Shown in pieces: positions 8,791 through 17,998 of a stretch of DNA of 37,561 bases. The DNA is taken from positions 1 through 37,561 of the forward strand of contig JAAWAM010000028.1 in the NCBI GenBank assembly GCA_022792135.1, in the 5' to 3' direction. How positions within the stretch are numbered: position 1 is the stretch's first letter; each line of letters begins with the position of its first letter. The notes under the pieces were generated by a model that searched no databases, was not told the DNA's origin, and saw only the letters and a program-made list of their open reading frames with translations. This stretch comes from Clostridia bacterium (GTDB lineage Bacteria; Bacillota; Clostridia; TANB77; CAG-508). The translations under genes were made by a program, and so were the position numbers.

Positions 8791-10273
8791 ATGGAACGCA
8801 TCAAAAATAAAGTAAAAGAAATAGTATGTAAGAAAGAATTATACGTTTTTTTGTTGATTACCATCCTATTTTTTGGTGCAATGTATCGATTACAATATGC
8901 TCCAGATACTTATAATGTATTTACCAATCCCTTAAGAGCTTCTGTAAAACACTTCTTATCTTGTGGTAGATTTGTAACAGGGATTGCTATGTATGGTGTA
9001 CGAGGAATTTTACAGATAGGAAATGAAGGAACCTACTTTTTATCTTATGGGTTTGCTATCATCTGTACAGTAATTAGTTTATATAAGTTAAATAAATTAG
9101 TAAAAAAAGAAATAAAGCATGATTTGATTTCTATTTTAATCACTACACTTATTATTATCAATCCATTTTCTTTTGAATTATATGTATATATTGAAAAAGG
9201 AATTCTAATGTTATCTGTTCTATTATGTGTTTTAGCAGTAGAACAAATAGAGAAATTTTTTAGAGGAAAGAAAACAGCAATACGGATTAGCCATTCTTTA
9301 TATGTTGATCGCAAATTGTTGTTACCAAGGTACAGTAGGAATATTTGTAGCAATTTCTCTAATTTACATTATAAAATATAGTAAAAATGTAAAAGAATTT
9401 ATAAAAAATAATATAGTAGTGGCCATGGTGTATGGAATCCCTGCATTGATTAATTTCTTATTGGTAAGATTTCTTTTTTCAAATGAAAGGGTAGGAGGAA
9501 CTATTGTATTAGGAGAGTCTATTACCAAAATAATAGAAGGTACAAAAAATATGATGGTCACATCTTATGGATTATTACCAGCGTATTTATTCCTAAGTGT
9601 AATTAGTGTATTAGTAGCAATTATAATTTATAAAGCAATCAAACAAGAGACAAAGGTTACCCAAAAAGGGCTAAAAATAGCAGGAGTATTTTATCTTGTT
9701 GTTGGTACTTTATTGGCAACAATTGTACCACAAATCTTACAAGATACAAGTGCTATTTGGTTCGTAGCAAGAAGTTCTTATCCAACAGCAAGTATGGTTG
9801 GTTTAATCATTTGGTATTTAATGATAAATTGGGATATGAAAAAAGTAGCTAAAAATATACTAATAGTTTGTATGACCGTTTTTCTAATCATACAATTAAA
9901 ATATTTTGTAACATTTACCATTGATAATTACATTGGAAACTATATGGACGATAGAATAACTGAAAAAATAGAACAAAAAATACAAAAATATGAAGAACAA
10001 ACCAAAAACACAATTGATTCCATAGCAATCTATCAAGATGCTACCATTCAATATGCATATCCAGGACTAACTGTTTATGGAGATATGAATATAAAAGCTT
10101 ACTCAGCTAAATGGTGTATACCAAGTATAATTAAATTATATACCAATCGAACTTTAAAAATCGTTGAAAATAAAGAAGAATATCAAGAAAAATTTTCAAA
10201 AGAACAATGGGATAATTTTGAAGAAGAGCAAATTATTTTTGAAGATAATATTATGCATTTATGTATATATTAA
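8791..10273 (+). CDS. GtrII-like membrane glucosyltransferase, read through a +1 frameshift at CGG
   Basis: Two overlapping frames together encode one 493-residue polytopic membrane protein resembling the GtrII glucosyltransferase domain family (PF14264). The first frame (from ATG 8791) gives the N-terminal helices and the SCGRFVTGIAMYG loop, and without shifting ends at 9381 after 196 residues. The second frame carries the conserved YQ-containing helix (IANCCYQGTVGIF), about six more helices and a soluble C-terminal tail. Joining at 9283-9286 (codon 165, ATA CGG ATT read as ATA C GGA TTA) gives the seamless helix AIGLAILYMLIANCC. The family transfers glucose from a polyprenyl-phosphate donor to O-antigen-like polymers; the target here is unknown. 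A disrupted gene is the alternative, but the same CGG-A context occurs at two other shift sites in this window. Confidence 0.72.
9283..9286 (+). other. Putative +1 recoding site CGGA (GtrII-like gene)
   Basis: The zero frame reads ATA CGG ATT AGC; the frame that matches the protein family reads ATA, skips C, then GGA TTA GCC. This CGG is in frame and is one of only three in-frame CGG codons I find in the window, all at frame changes. Beyond it the zero frame encodes a hydrophilic tail unrelated to the family until a stop at 9379-9381. Confidence 0.7.
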
Positions 10274-10303
10274 AGGATGAAAAGAGAAAGAAGGAACCAA
10301 AAA

Positions 10304-11251
10304 ATGAAGAAAATAAGTGTTATCATACCAGCTTATAACGAAGAAGAATCTTTACCAATTTTGTACGAAAGAATGGAAAAATTAATGGCAAGTATGGAAA
10401 ATTACGAATTTGAGATTCTTTTTGTAAATGATGGAAGTAAAGATAAAACAATACAGATTATAAAAGAATTAAGAAAAAAAGATGAACGTATTTGCTATGT
10501 TGACTTTTCCAGAAACTTTGGAAAAGAAATAGCTATGATAGCAGGTTTAGATTATGCAACAGGGGATTGTGTTATTTTTATGGATGCAGACCTTCAAGAC
10601 CCACCAGAATTAATTCCAGAATTAGTAAAATATTGGGAAGATGGATATGACGATATCTATGCTAAAAGACGTTCTAGAAAAGGAGAAACTTGGTTAAAGA
10701 AATTCACTTCTAAAATGTATTATAAAGTTCTGCAAAAATTAACCAATATTGAAATTCAAAGAGACACAGGAGATTTTAGATTATTAGATAGAAGATGTGT
10801 GAATGCTTTAAAAAAATTAAGAGAATCACAAAGAAACACAAAAAGTATGTTTAGCTGGATTGGTTATCAGAAAAAAGAAGTATTATACGATAGAGACCCA
10901 AGGGTAGCAGGTTCTACAAAATGGAATTATATCAAATTAGTTGATTTAGCAATTGATGGAATTACATCTTTTACTACTTCACCATTAAGACTTTCTACAT
11001 TTATAGCAATTCCAACCTTTGCAATCCTATTTCTTTATTTTGTTTATGTGATTGCAAAATGTTTTGTTGTACATGAAATGATACAAGCTTATCAAGCCAT
11101 TATTTTATTAATTTTGTTCTTTTCTGGAATTCAAATTTTATTATTTGGAATTGTCGGAGAATATTTAGGAAGAATTTTTAATGAAACTAAAAATAGACCA
11201 TTATATTTAGTCAATGAATACAATGGGGAAAAAGAAATGAATGAAAAATAA
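10304..11251 (+). CDS. GT2 glycosyltransferase of the GtrB/DPM1 type (bactoprenol glucosyltransferase-like)
   Basis: The enzyme has a GT2 domain with SVIIPAYNEEESLP near residue 4, FVNDGSKD, and MDADLQDPPE carrying the DxD site, followed by the RDTGDFRLLDR and GSTKWNY blocks. Two C-terminal transmembrane helices complete the GtrB/YkcC architecture. Such enzymes transfer glucose or another hexose from UDP-sugar to undecaprenyl phosphate. With the GtrII-like gene upstream and GtrA downstream it completes a GtrA-GtrB-GtrII set. I chose ATG 10304 because AAGGA (10291-10295) is 8 bases upstream. An in-frame ATG at 10277 would add nine basic residues but has AAAGG directly abutting it. Confidence 0.85.
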   Translation: MKKISVIIPAYNEEESLPILYERMEKLMASMENYEFEILFVNDGSKDKTIQIIKELRKKDERICYVDFSRNFGKEIAMIAGLDYATGDCVIFMDADLQDPPELIPELVKYWEDGYDDIYAKRRSRKGETWLKKFTSKMYYKVLQKLTNIEIQRDTGDFRLLDRRCVNALKKLRESQRNTKSMFSWIGYQKKEVLYDRDPRVAGSTKWNYIKLVDLAIDGITSFTTSPLRLSTFIAIPTFAILFLYFVYVIAKCFVVHEMIQAYQAIILLILFFSGIQILLFGIVGEYLGRIFNETKNRPLYLVNEYNGEKEMNEK

Positions 11252-11275
11252 GGTAGAAAAAGAGGTTATATAATC

Positions 11276-12217
11276 GTGAAAAATATTAAAATTTTTGCTT
11301 GTAAAACAGCAGAGAAATTCACCAAAGAAATTTGTGATTGTTTAGGAATTGAACCAGGAAAGATGAATTCCATAAAATTCAAAAATGATAATAATTTTGT
11401 ACAAATACTAGAAACCGTGAGAGAACAAGATGTTTATATTGTGCAAACCGTTCAGCCACCAATCAATGAAAGAATGATGGAATTATTTATCACCATCGAT
11501 GCTATCAAAAGAGCATCTGCTAAAAATATAAATGTGGTATTACCATATTTTCCATATTCTAGGTCAGATAAAAAAGATCAACCAAGAATACCAATTACAG
11601 CTAAATTGATGGCACAATTACTGGAGGCAGCAGGAGCTACTAGAGTCATTACTTGTGACTTACATAATCCTGCAATTCAAGCATATTTTAATGTGAATTG
11701 TGATCGATTAACAGCAGAATATCTTTTAGAAGAGTATTTTAAAGAAAAGAAGTTGCAAGATATGGTAATCGTGGCAACTGATGCAGGAAGTTCTAAAAAA
11801 GCTTATAAATATTCCCAATATTTCAAATGCCCCATTGCATTAGTAGATAAAAGAAGAGAAGGGAATGACGATAGAGCAATAGCTAGTACAATCATTGGAG
11901 AGGTTACCAATAAAAATGCCATTATCTTTGATGATGAAATTGATACAGCAGGTTCTATGATTGAAACAGTAAAAGTACTAAAACAATTTGGTGCAAAAGC
12001 GATTTATGCAGGATGTACCCATCCCGTATTATCAGGACCAGCCATTGAAAGAATTCAGAATTCAGATATTAAAGAATTAGTAGTAACCAATACCATACCA
12101 ATTTTAGAAGAAAAAAGGATAGATAAAATTACAGAGATATCAATTGCACCATTATTCGCAGAGGCAATCAAAAGAATTAATGAACAAAGACCATTAGGTG
12201 AATTATTTGAGATATAA
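11276..12217 (+). CDS. prs: Ribose-phosphate pyrophosphokinase (PRPP synthetase)
   Basis: The enzyme makes 5-phosphoribosyl 1-pyrophosphate from ribose 5-phosphate and ATP for nucleotide, histidine and tryptophan synthesis. Visible motifs are the FPYSRSDKK ATP-binding region (92-100) continuing to IPITAKLMAQLL, the CDLHNPAIQAYF segment with catalytic H130, the flexible-loop residues DKRRE (191-195) and the PRPP-binding loop DDEIDTAGS (219-227). At 313 residues the length is normal. Several positions differ from the usual class I sequence (for example KRREGNDD instead of KRRPKPN), so it is a divergent paralog or lineage variant. The start is GTG, 10 bases after AGAGG. It is placed between two glycosylation genes, where it is not normally found. 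Confidence 0.88.
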   Translation: MKNIKIFACKTAEKFTKEICDCLGIEPGKMNSIKFKNDNNFVQILETVREQDVYIVQTVQPPINERMMELFITIDAIKRASAKNINVVLPYFPYSRSDKKDQPRIPITAKLMAQLLEAAGATRVITCDLHNPAIQAYFNVNCDRLTAEYLLEEYFKEKKLQDMVIVATDAGSSKKAYKYSQYFKCPIALVDKRREGNDDRAIASTIIGEVTNKNAIIFDDEIDTAGSMIETVKVLKQFGAKAIYAGCTHPVLSGPAIERIQNSDIKELVVTNTIPILEEKRIDKITEISIAPLFAEAIKRINEQRPLGELFEI

Positions 12218-12257
12218 GAAATAAATAATTTGAATTGAGTTTGGAGGCAAAAGAAAA

Positions 12258-12677
12258 ATGGAGAAAATCAGAAAAATAATCAAAAAAGTATTAACAAAAG
12301 AAGTAATCTTATATATTGTGTTTGGAGTCATAACAACGGTTGTAAACATAGGTTCTTTTTACATTATGAATACATTATTAAAATGGGACAAGAATATAGC
12401 AAATTTAATTGCTATTATATTAGCGGTATTATTTGCTTATATAACGAATAAAGATTTAGTATTTCATTCAGAAGCAGAAACAATAAAAGAAAAGTTAAGT
12501 GAATTTTTAAAATTTATGGCAGGAAGAGCTTTTACGATGATTGTTGAATTTATAGGGGGATGGTTATTATTTCAAACACCAATTCCAGAGATGATTAGTA
12601 AATTAATGGTTACCGTAGTAATCATTATTCTAAATTTCTTTATTAGTAAATTCTTTGCATTTAAAAAAAGTGAGTAG
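12258..12677 (+). CDS. GtrA family membrane protein
   Basis: A 139-residue protein with four predicted transmembrane helices. The GtrA/DPMS signatures are FGVITTVVNIGSFYIMNTLL in the first helix, the NLIAIILAVLFAYITNKDLVF segment with the conserved N-K-x-x-V-F turn, and FLKFMAGRAFTMIVE. GtrA proteins are thought to flip undecaprenyl-phosphate glucose or related carriers to the outer face of the membrane. It is the last gene of the polysaccharide operon and is followed by a strong hairpin terminator. The ribosome binding site GGAGG lies about 12 bases upstream of the ATG. Confidence 0.85.
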   Translation: MEKIRKIIKKVLTKEVILYIVFGVITTVVNIGSFYIMNTLLKWDKNIANLIAIILAVLFAYITNKDLVFHSEAETIKEKLSEFLKFMAGRAFTMIVEFIGGWLLFQTPIPEMISKLMVTVVIIILNFFISKFFAFKKSE

Positions 12678-12692
12678 ACAGTCAAAAACAAT

Positions 12693-12724
12693 AAATACTT
12701 CAAGTTTTATACTTGAAGTATTTT
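12693..12724 (+). terminator. Terminator closing the polysaccharide operon
   Basis: AAATACTTCAAG (12693-12704) pairs with CTTGAAGTATTT (12712-12723) around a 7-nt loop, with further T residues after it. Flanking ACAATAAA and TTTATTGT can extend the stem. Its 3' flank overlaps the -35 box of the trpS promoter. Confidence 0.75.
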
Positions 12725-12729
12725 ATTTA

Positions 12730-12758
12730 TTGTCAAAATGCATAAAATATAGTATAAT
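12730..12758 (+). promoter_or_regulatory. Promoter of trpS-obgE
   Basis: TTGTCA (12730-12735), a 17-bp spacer and a perfect TATAAT (12753-12758). The leader from the expected start point to the ATG is only about 25 bases, so there is no room for a T-box. Confidence 0.75.
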
Positions 12759-12788
12759 AAGCAAAGAAGAAAAGGAGAATGAGAATAA

Positions 12789-13799
12789 ATGAAGAAAAAA
12801 AGAATTTTAACAGGAGATAGACCAACGGGAAGATTACATATAGGGCATTATTTTGGTTCTTTAAAAAAAAGAGTAGAAATGCAAGAAAGTGGGGAATATG
12901 ACCCATACATATTAATTGCAGATGTGCAAGCATTAACCGACAACTTCAATCATCCAGAAAAGGTAAGAAACAATGTAAGAGAAGTAGCGATGGACTATTT
13001 GTCAGTTGGAATTGACCCTAAAAAAACAACCATTTATATCCAATCGATGATACCAGAAGTAGCTGAGTTAACCGTTTTCTATTCCAATTTAGTTACCATT
13101 GCAAGACTACAGAGAAATCCAACGGTAAAAACAGAAATCGAACAAAAAAAAGACCTATTTGGAGAAAGTGTAACCTATGGATTTTTAGGATATCCAGTTA
13201 GTCAAGCAGCAGACATTACAGCCTTTGAAGGAGAACTCATACCAGTAGGAGAAGACCAATTGCCACTGATTGAACAATGTAGAGAAATTGTAAGAAAATT
13301 CAATCGTATCTATGGAGAAGTTCTAACTGAGCCAGAAGCAGTATTATCCAGTGGAAAAAGAATTAAAGGATTAGATGGAAATGAAAAAATGGGAAAATCA
13401 TTAGGAAATGCTATCTATCTATCAGATAGTGAGGAAGAAATCACAAAAAAAGTAATGAGTGCAGTAACTGACCCAAATAGAATTAGGAAAGACGATTTAG
13501 GGAATCCTAATATTTGTATGGTAGCATATTATCATAATTTATTTAGTAGTAAAGAAGAAGCAAAAACAGTATGTGAAGAATGCAAAGCAGGAAAGCGAGG
13601 ATGTGTACCATGTAAAAAACAACTAGCCAAAAATATTGTCAACGAATTAAAACCAATTCGAGAAAAAAGAGCCTACTATGAATTACATCCAGAAGAAGTG
13701 GACAAAATCTTAATAGAAGGAACAAAAAAAGCACAAAAAGTAGCACAAGAAACGATAAAAAAAGTGAAACAAGCTATGAAATTAGATTATTTTGGCTAA
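12789..13799 (+). CDS. trpS: Tryptophanyl-tRNA synthetase with a four-cysteine (Fe-S type) motif
   Basis: A class I aminoacyl-tRNA synthetase of 336 residues. The HIGH motif is at residues 17-20 and the KMSKS loop appears as KMGKS (200-204). Tryptophan-pocket segments such as SQAADITAFEGELIPVGEDQ are present. A feature absent from the Bacillus enzyme is a cysteine set near the C-terminal helical domain: C, then 21 residues, C, 6 residues (KAGKRG), C, 2 residues, C, plus one extra cysteine three residues before the second. It closely resembles the [4Fe-4S]-binding C-x22-C-x6-C-x2-C motif known from Thermotoga maritima TrpRS. The ribosome binding site is AAAGGAG. The gene lies 71 bases upstream of obgE. 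Confidence 0.93.
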   Translation: MKKKRILTGDRPTGRLHIGHYFGSLKKRVEMQESGEYDPYILIADVQALTDNFNHPEKVRNNVREVAMDYLSVGIDPKKTTIYIQSMIPEVAELTVFYSNLVTIARLQRNPTVKTEIEQKKDLFGESVTYGFLGYPVSQAADITAFEGELIPVGEDQLPLIEQCREIVRKFNRIYGEVLTEPEAVLSSGKRIKGLDGNEKMGKSLGNAIYLSDSEEEITKKVMSAVTDPNRIRKDDLGNPNICMVAYYHNLFSSKEEAKTVCEECKAGKRGCVPCKKQLAKNIVNELKPIREKRAYYELHPEEVDKILIEGTKKAQKVAQETIKKVKQAMKLDYFG

Positions 13800-13801
13800 A
13801 T

Positions 13802-13845
13802 GGGGACGGTTCTTCTTTAGCCATTGGTCATAAAAGAACCGTCCC
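13802..13845. repeat. REP-like GC-rich inverted repeat between trpS and obgE
   Basis: GGGACGGTTCTT (13803-13814) is exactly complementary to AAGAACCGTCCC (13834-13845) around a 19-nt partly palindromic interior. The GC content stands out from the AT-rich surroundings. No T tract follows on either side, so it is not a normal terminator. The GGGACGGTTCT end resembles REP/BIME-type elements mobilised by Y1 (RAYT) transposases in many Firmicutes. This assignment is from memory of the motif, not a search. Confidence 0.65.
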
Positions 13846-13858
13846 TAAATAACCATAA

Positions 13859-15145
<1,287 letters not shown>

Positions 15146-15180
15146 TACCAAATTGAGGATAGGTTAAATTAAGATAAAAA

Positions 15181-15230
15181 GACAGAAAAAAATTGAATGG
15201 AAGTAAATGCTTCAATTCAATTTTTTTGTC
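15181..15230. terminator. Bidirectional terminator between obgE and rimI
   Basis: A long hairpin in which GAAAAAAATTGAAT and GAAG on the left arm pair with CTTC and ATTCAATTTTTTT on the right arm, giving an A tract on one side and a T tract on the other. It can stop both the plus-strand obgE transcript and the minus-strand rimI transcript. The rimI stop codon (15212-15214) lies inside the right arm. Confidence 0.8.
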
Positions 15231-15649
15231 ATAATTAAGCCACTTTTATTTTGATAATAATTTTTTCGTAACCCTAAAGTTTTAAAGCCGAACTTTTCAT
15301 ATAAGTGAATTGCGGCTAAATTTGTTTCATTAACCTCCAAAGAAAGGGAAGATAGTTTTAATTCTTTACAAAGAGAGAGCAAATGTTGTAATAATAAGGT
15401 TCCAATTCCTTGATTTCGAAAAGATTTCTTTGTTACAATATTCATTATATCAGCTTCATTTAATACTATTTTTATACCAGCAAAGCCAACTATTTTTTTA
15501 TCGAGTTTAGCAATTAGATAGTTAGAATTGTTACTTTGTAATTCTTCTTTTAAGATAGAATATGTCCAAAAATCGTCAAATTCACGAACTAGGATAGGTT
15601 GAATTGCTTCTAAATCAGTTAGGGTCATTTTTTCAATTTTTATATCCAT
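15212..15649 (-). CDS. rimI: Ribosomal protein S18-alanine N-acetyltransferase, GNAT family
   Basis: A GNAT-fold acetyltransferase of 145 residues with the acetyl-CoA binding motif RNQGIG (78-83) followed by TLLLQHLL, and the later LEVNETNLAAIHLYEKFGF block that is characteristic of RimI. RimI acetylates the N terminus of ribosomal protein S18. In Firmicutes it is nearly always encoded with the t6A genes tsaE and tsaB, as here. The ribosome binding site GGAAGGA lies in the short gap after tsaB. The coding region ends inside the bidirectional terminator. TsaD, the usual last member of this cluster, is not in the window. Confidence 0.9.
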   Translation of the reverse strand: MDIKIEKMTLTDLEAIQPILVREFDDFWTYSILKEELQSNNSNYLIAKLDKKIVGFAGIKIVLNEADIMNIVTKKSFRNQGIGTLLLQHLLSLCKELKLSSLSLEVNETNLAAIHLYEKFGFKTLGLRKNYYQNKSGLIMTKKLN

Positions 15650-15663
15650 ACAATAATCCTTCC

Positions 15664-16392
15664 TTAGGTCAAATGTTTTTCTCTTTCTTCTAATTGTCTT
15701 TCAGCTTGAGGCTTTTTTAAATACAAAGGTAAAATTTCTGGAAGTTCTACACCTGAATGATAATGTTCTAAACCAGCTAAAGCTAAGAAATAAGAATTCA
15801 AGACATTTTGGTTTTGACTAGCAAACTTAGCTGTTGGAAAAATTTCTTTTATGGATGATTGGTAAATTTCAGAGCCATCTCCAACAAAAGTGATAGAGAT
15901 ATTTTTTAAAGTATCCTCACAATAACTTTTTAAAATAGACAAAGCTCCTTGAAGGGTTTCGGCTTGTGGTTCGAATAAGGTTTCTAATATACCATTTTTC
16001 TTTTCATAGAAAGCAAAATAGCAATTATCATTTTTGCAATCTAGCAGACTACAAATACAGTCATTTTCATGTAAATCATTTTTTATGGGATAAGCTAAAC
16101 CTTCTAAAGAACTAATCCCTATACAAGGAATTAGTAGACTGTCAGCAAAGGCCTTTACGGTTGCTATTCCAATTCTTAAACCAGTAAAAGAACCAGGACC
16201 AATATCACAAACGATTAAGTCGATATCTTTTAGCCTTAGGTTCGTTTTGGTAAAAGCCTCTTGTATCATTGGCATTAAATTTTCAGAATGAGTTCTTCCT
16301 GTATGAGTATCTAAATGACAAATTAATTTGGTGTTTTCTAAGAGAGAAACACCACAAATATTACTGGCTGTATCAATACTTAATACTTTCAA
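15664..16392 (-). CDS. tsaB: tRNA threonylcarbamoyladenosine biosynthesis protein TsaB
   Basis: A 242-residue inactive ASKHA-fold partner of TsaD needed to make t6A37 in ANN-decoding tRNAs. The N terminus VLSIDTASNICGVSLL is typical, as are the THSENLMPMI block and the GPGSFTGLRIG loop (65-75). The start codon overlaps the tsaE stop by four bases (ATGA), indicating translational coupling. TsaD is expected elsewhere in the genome. Confidence 0.93.
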   Translation of the reverse strand: MKVLSIDTASNICGVSLLENTKLICHLDTHTGRTHSENLMPMIQEAFTKTNLRLKDIDLIVCDIGPGSFTGLRIGIATVKAFADSLLIPCIGISSLEGLAYPIKNDLHENDCICSLLDCKNDNCYFAFYEKKNGILETLFEPQAETLQGALSILKSYCEDTLKNISITFVGDGSEIYQSSIKEIFPTAKFASQNQNVLNSYFLALAGLEHYHSGVELPEILPLYLKKPQAERQLEEREKHLT

Positions 16393-16829
16393 AATAAATC
16401 CTCCTTAGATTCGACGTTTAAGATTCGTATGGTTTCATTTTTCTTATCCTTTTCAAATGTAATATGGATGTAATTTTTAGGTAAAACATCTTGAATGAGT
16501 TCTCCCCATTCAATCAAACAAATACCAGTTTCTAAATATTCTTCTCCACCTATTTCATAAAATTCAGAAGAATCTGCCAAACGATAAACATCAAAATGAT
16601 AAATCAAAATACCATCTTTTTGGTATTCATTAACAATGGTATAGGTAGGGCTAGAGATTTCGTTTTCTAAACCGAAGTAAGATAAAAAGCCCTCTGTAAA
16701 TTTGGTTTTACCAGAGCCAAGTTCACCCGTTAAAACAACCACATCTTTCGGTTTTAATTTAGCAGCTAATTTTCTAGCGAAATTTTTGGTATCATTTTCA
16801 TTTTTGGATTGAAATTTATACGGTTTCAT
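16389..16829 (-). CDS. tsaE: tRNA threonylcarbamoyladenosine biosynthesis ATPase TsaE
   Basis: A P-loop ATPase of 146 residues that drives turnover of the TsaB-TsaD complex. The Walker A GELGSGKT lies at residues 35-42. Next come SPTYTIVNEY and YHFDVYRL, both TsaE hallmarks, and the CLIEWGE segment near residue 105. A strong AAGGAGGAG ribosome binding site and a divergent promoter precede it, making it the first gene of the minus-strand operon. Confidence 0.95.
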   Translation of the reverse strand: MKPYKFQSKNENDTKNFARKLAAKLKPKDVVVLTGELGSGKTKFTEGFLSYFGLENEISSPTYTIVNEYQKDGILIYHFDVYRLADSSEFYEIGGEEYLETGICLIEWGELIQDVLPKNYIHITFEKDKKNETIRILNVESKEDLF

Positions 16830-16852
16830 AATCTCCTCCTTAAGACTATTTT

Positions 16853-16881
16853 ATTATAATATAAAAAATAAAAAAATTCAA
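16853..16881 (-). promoter_or_regulatory. Promoter of tsaE-tsaB-rimI (minus strand)
   Basis: On the minus strand TTGAAT (16881-16876), a 17-bp spacer and TATAAT (16858-16853) precede the tsaE ribosome binding site. Its -35 box lies 9 bases from the -35 box of the opposite promoter. Confidence 0.65.
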
Positions 16882-16890
16882 TCAAAAGGG

Positions 16891-16919
16891 TTGATAAATT
16901 AGAAAGATTGTAATATAAT
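16891..16919 (+). promoter_or_regulatory. Promoter of the mreB-type gene
   Basis: TTGATA (16891-16896), a 17-bp spacer and TATAAT (16914-16919). The expected leader is about 55 bases. Confidence 0.75.
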
Positions 16920-16981
16920 CGTAATACATTTGTAACGAAAAAGAAACAAAAATAGAAATAGAATTGTGAGGAAGAGTAAGT

Positions 16982-17992
16982 ATGTTTAAAATGGGATTAG
17001 GACAAGATATTGGAATTGATTTGGGAACTGCCACTGTGATTGCCTATGTCAAAGGAAAAGGAATTGTATTAAGAGAACCATCTGTTGTAGCAGTCGATAA
17101 TAATACGGGAGAAGTATTAGCAGTTGGACAAGAAGCAAGAAGAATGTTAGGAAGAACACCAGGAAATATCGTAGCAACTCGACCATTAAGAGATGGTGTC
17201 ATATCCGATTATACGGTAACAGAAAAAATGTTAAAACACTTTATTAGCAAAGTATGTGGAAAATTTCTATTTGCCCCAAGAATTATGATATGTATCCCAT
17301 CACAAGTAACAGAAGTAGAAAAAAAAGCAGTTATTGATGCTGCCTCACAAGCAGGAGCAAGAAAAGTATATCTAATCGAAGAACCAATTGCAGCAGCCAT
17401 AGGAGCTGGAATTGACATTTCAAAGCCATGTGGAAATATGGTAGTTGATATCGGAGGAGGAACAACAGACATAGCAGTTATCTCTTTGGGCGGTTCCGTT
17501 GTTAGTACATCCCTAAAAGTAGCAGGAGATAAATTTGATGAAGCCATCGTAAAATTCATCAAGAAAAAATATAATGTTATCATTGGAGAAAGAACAGCAG
17601 AAGATCTAAAAGTAAACATAGGATGTGTCTTCCCAAAAATACAAGACGTGGAGATGCAAATTAGAGGAAGAGATTTAAGTACAGGACTTCCAAAAACATT
17701 AACCGTTCATTCCAGTGAAATGTTAGAAGCACTTATTGAGCCAGCTATGATGATAGTAGACGCTGTTCACTCTGTATTAGAAAGAACTCCACCAGAATTA
17801 GCAGCAGACATTAGCGATAAAGGTATTTACATGACAGGTGGAGGTTGCCTAGTAGATGGATTAGACAAATTATTACAAGAAAAAATAGGAATTAATGTTA
17901 TGATTGCACAAGACACAGTATCATGTGTCGCATTAGGAACAGGAAAAGCACTCGATAATCTAGATGCTTTAGAAGGAAAATCAAGAAGATAA
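16982..17992 (+). CDS. mreB: Rod shape-determining actin homolog, MreB/Mbl family
   Basis: A 336-residue bacterial actin that guides lateral cell-wall synthesis. ATP-binding signatures are visible: GIDLGTATVIAYVKGKGIV as phosphate 1, PLRDGVISDY, the VYLIEEPIAAAIGAG connect region, VVDIGGGTTDIAVISLGG as phosphate 2, and the GIYMTGGGCLVDGLD adenosine motif. MreC and MreD do not follow, and the gene is monocistronic between its own promoter and terminator, so it may be the Mbl/MreBH paralog rather than the mreBCD-linked copy. The start ATG follows a GAGGAAG ribosome binding site. Confidence 0.93.
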   Translation: MFKMGLGQDIGIDLGTATVIAYVKGKGIVLREPSVVAVDNNTGEVLAVGQEARRMLGRTPGNIVATRPLRDGVISDYTVTEKMLKHFISKVCGKFLFAPRIMICIPSQVTEVEKKAVIDAASQAGARKVYLIEEPIAAAIGAGIDISKPCGNMVVDIGGGTTDIAVISLGGSVVSTSLKVAGDKFDEAIVKFIKKKYNVIIGERTAEDLKVNIGCVFPKIQDVEMQIRGRDLSTGLPKTLTVHSSEMLEALIEPAMMIVDAVHSVLERTPPELAADISDKGIYMTGGGCLVDGLDKLLQEKIGINVMIAQDTVSCVALGTGKALDNLDALEGKSRR

Positions 17993-17998
17993 AAATCA

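Noticed and set aside
9265..9280. Frameshift in the GtrII-like gene explained by an extra A in an A tract
   Set aside because: Deleting one A also restores the frame (giving KKQQYGLAIL), but an A-tract error would not explain why this and two other breaks each coincide with the only in-frame CGG codons; CGG-A gives an equally good or better join.
12759..12788. T-box leader for trpS
   Set aside because: The distance from promoter to start is only about 30 bases, too short for a T-box, and no terminator/antiterminator follows.
13802..13845. Hairpin as terminator between trpS and obgE
   Set aside because: No T run follows the stem on either strand; it fits a REP-like repeat better.
17209..17619. 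Long open frames on the strand opposite to mreB, obgE, disA, mutL and others
   Set aside because: They lie wholly inside well-identified genes, lack ribosome binding sites and family features; they are shadows of codon bias.
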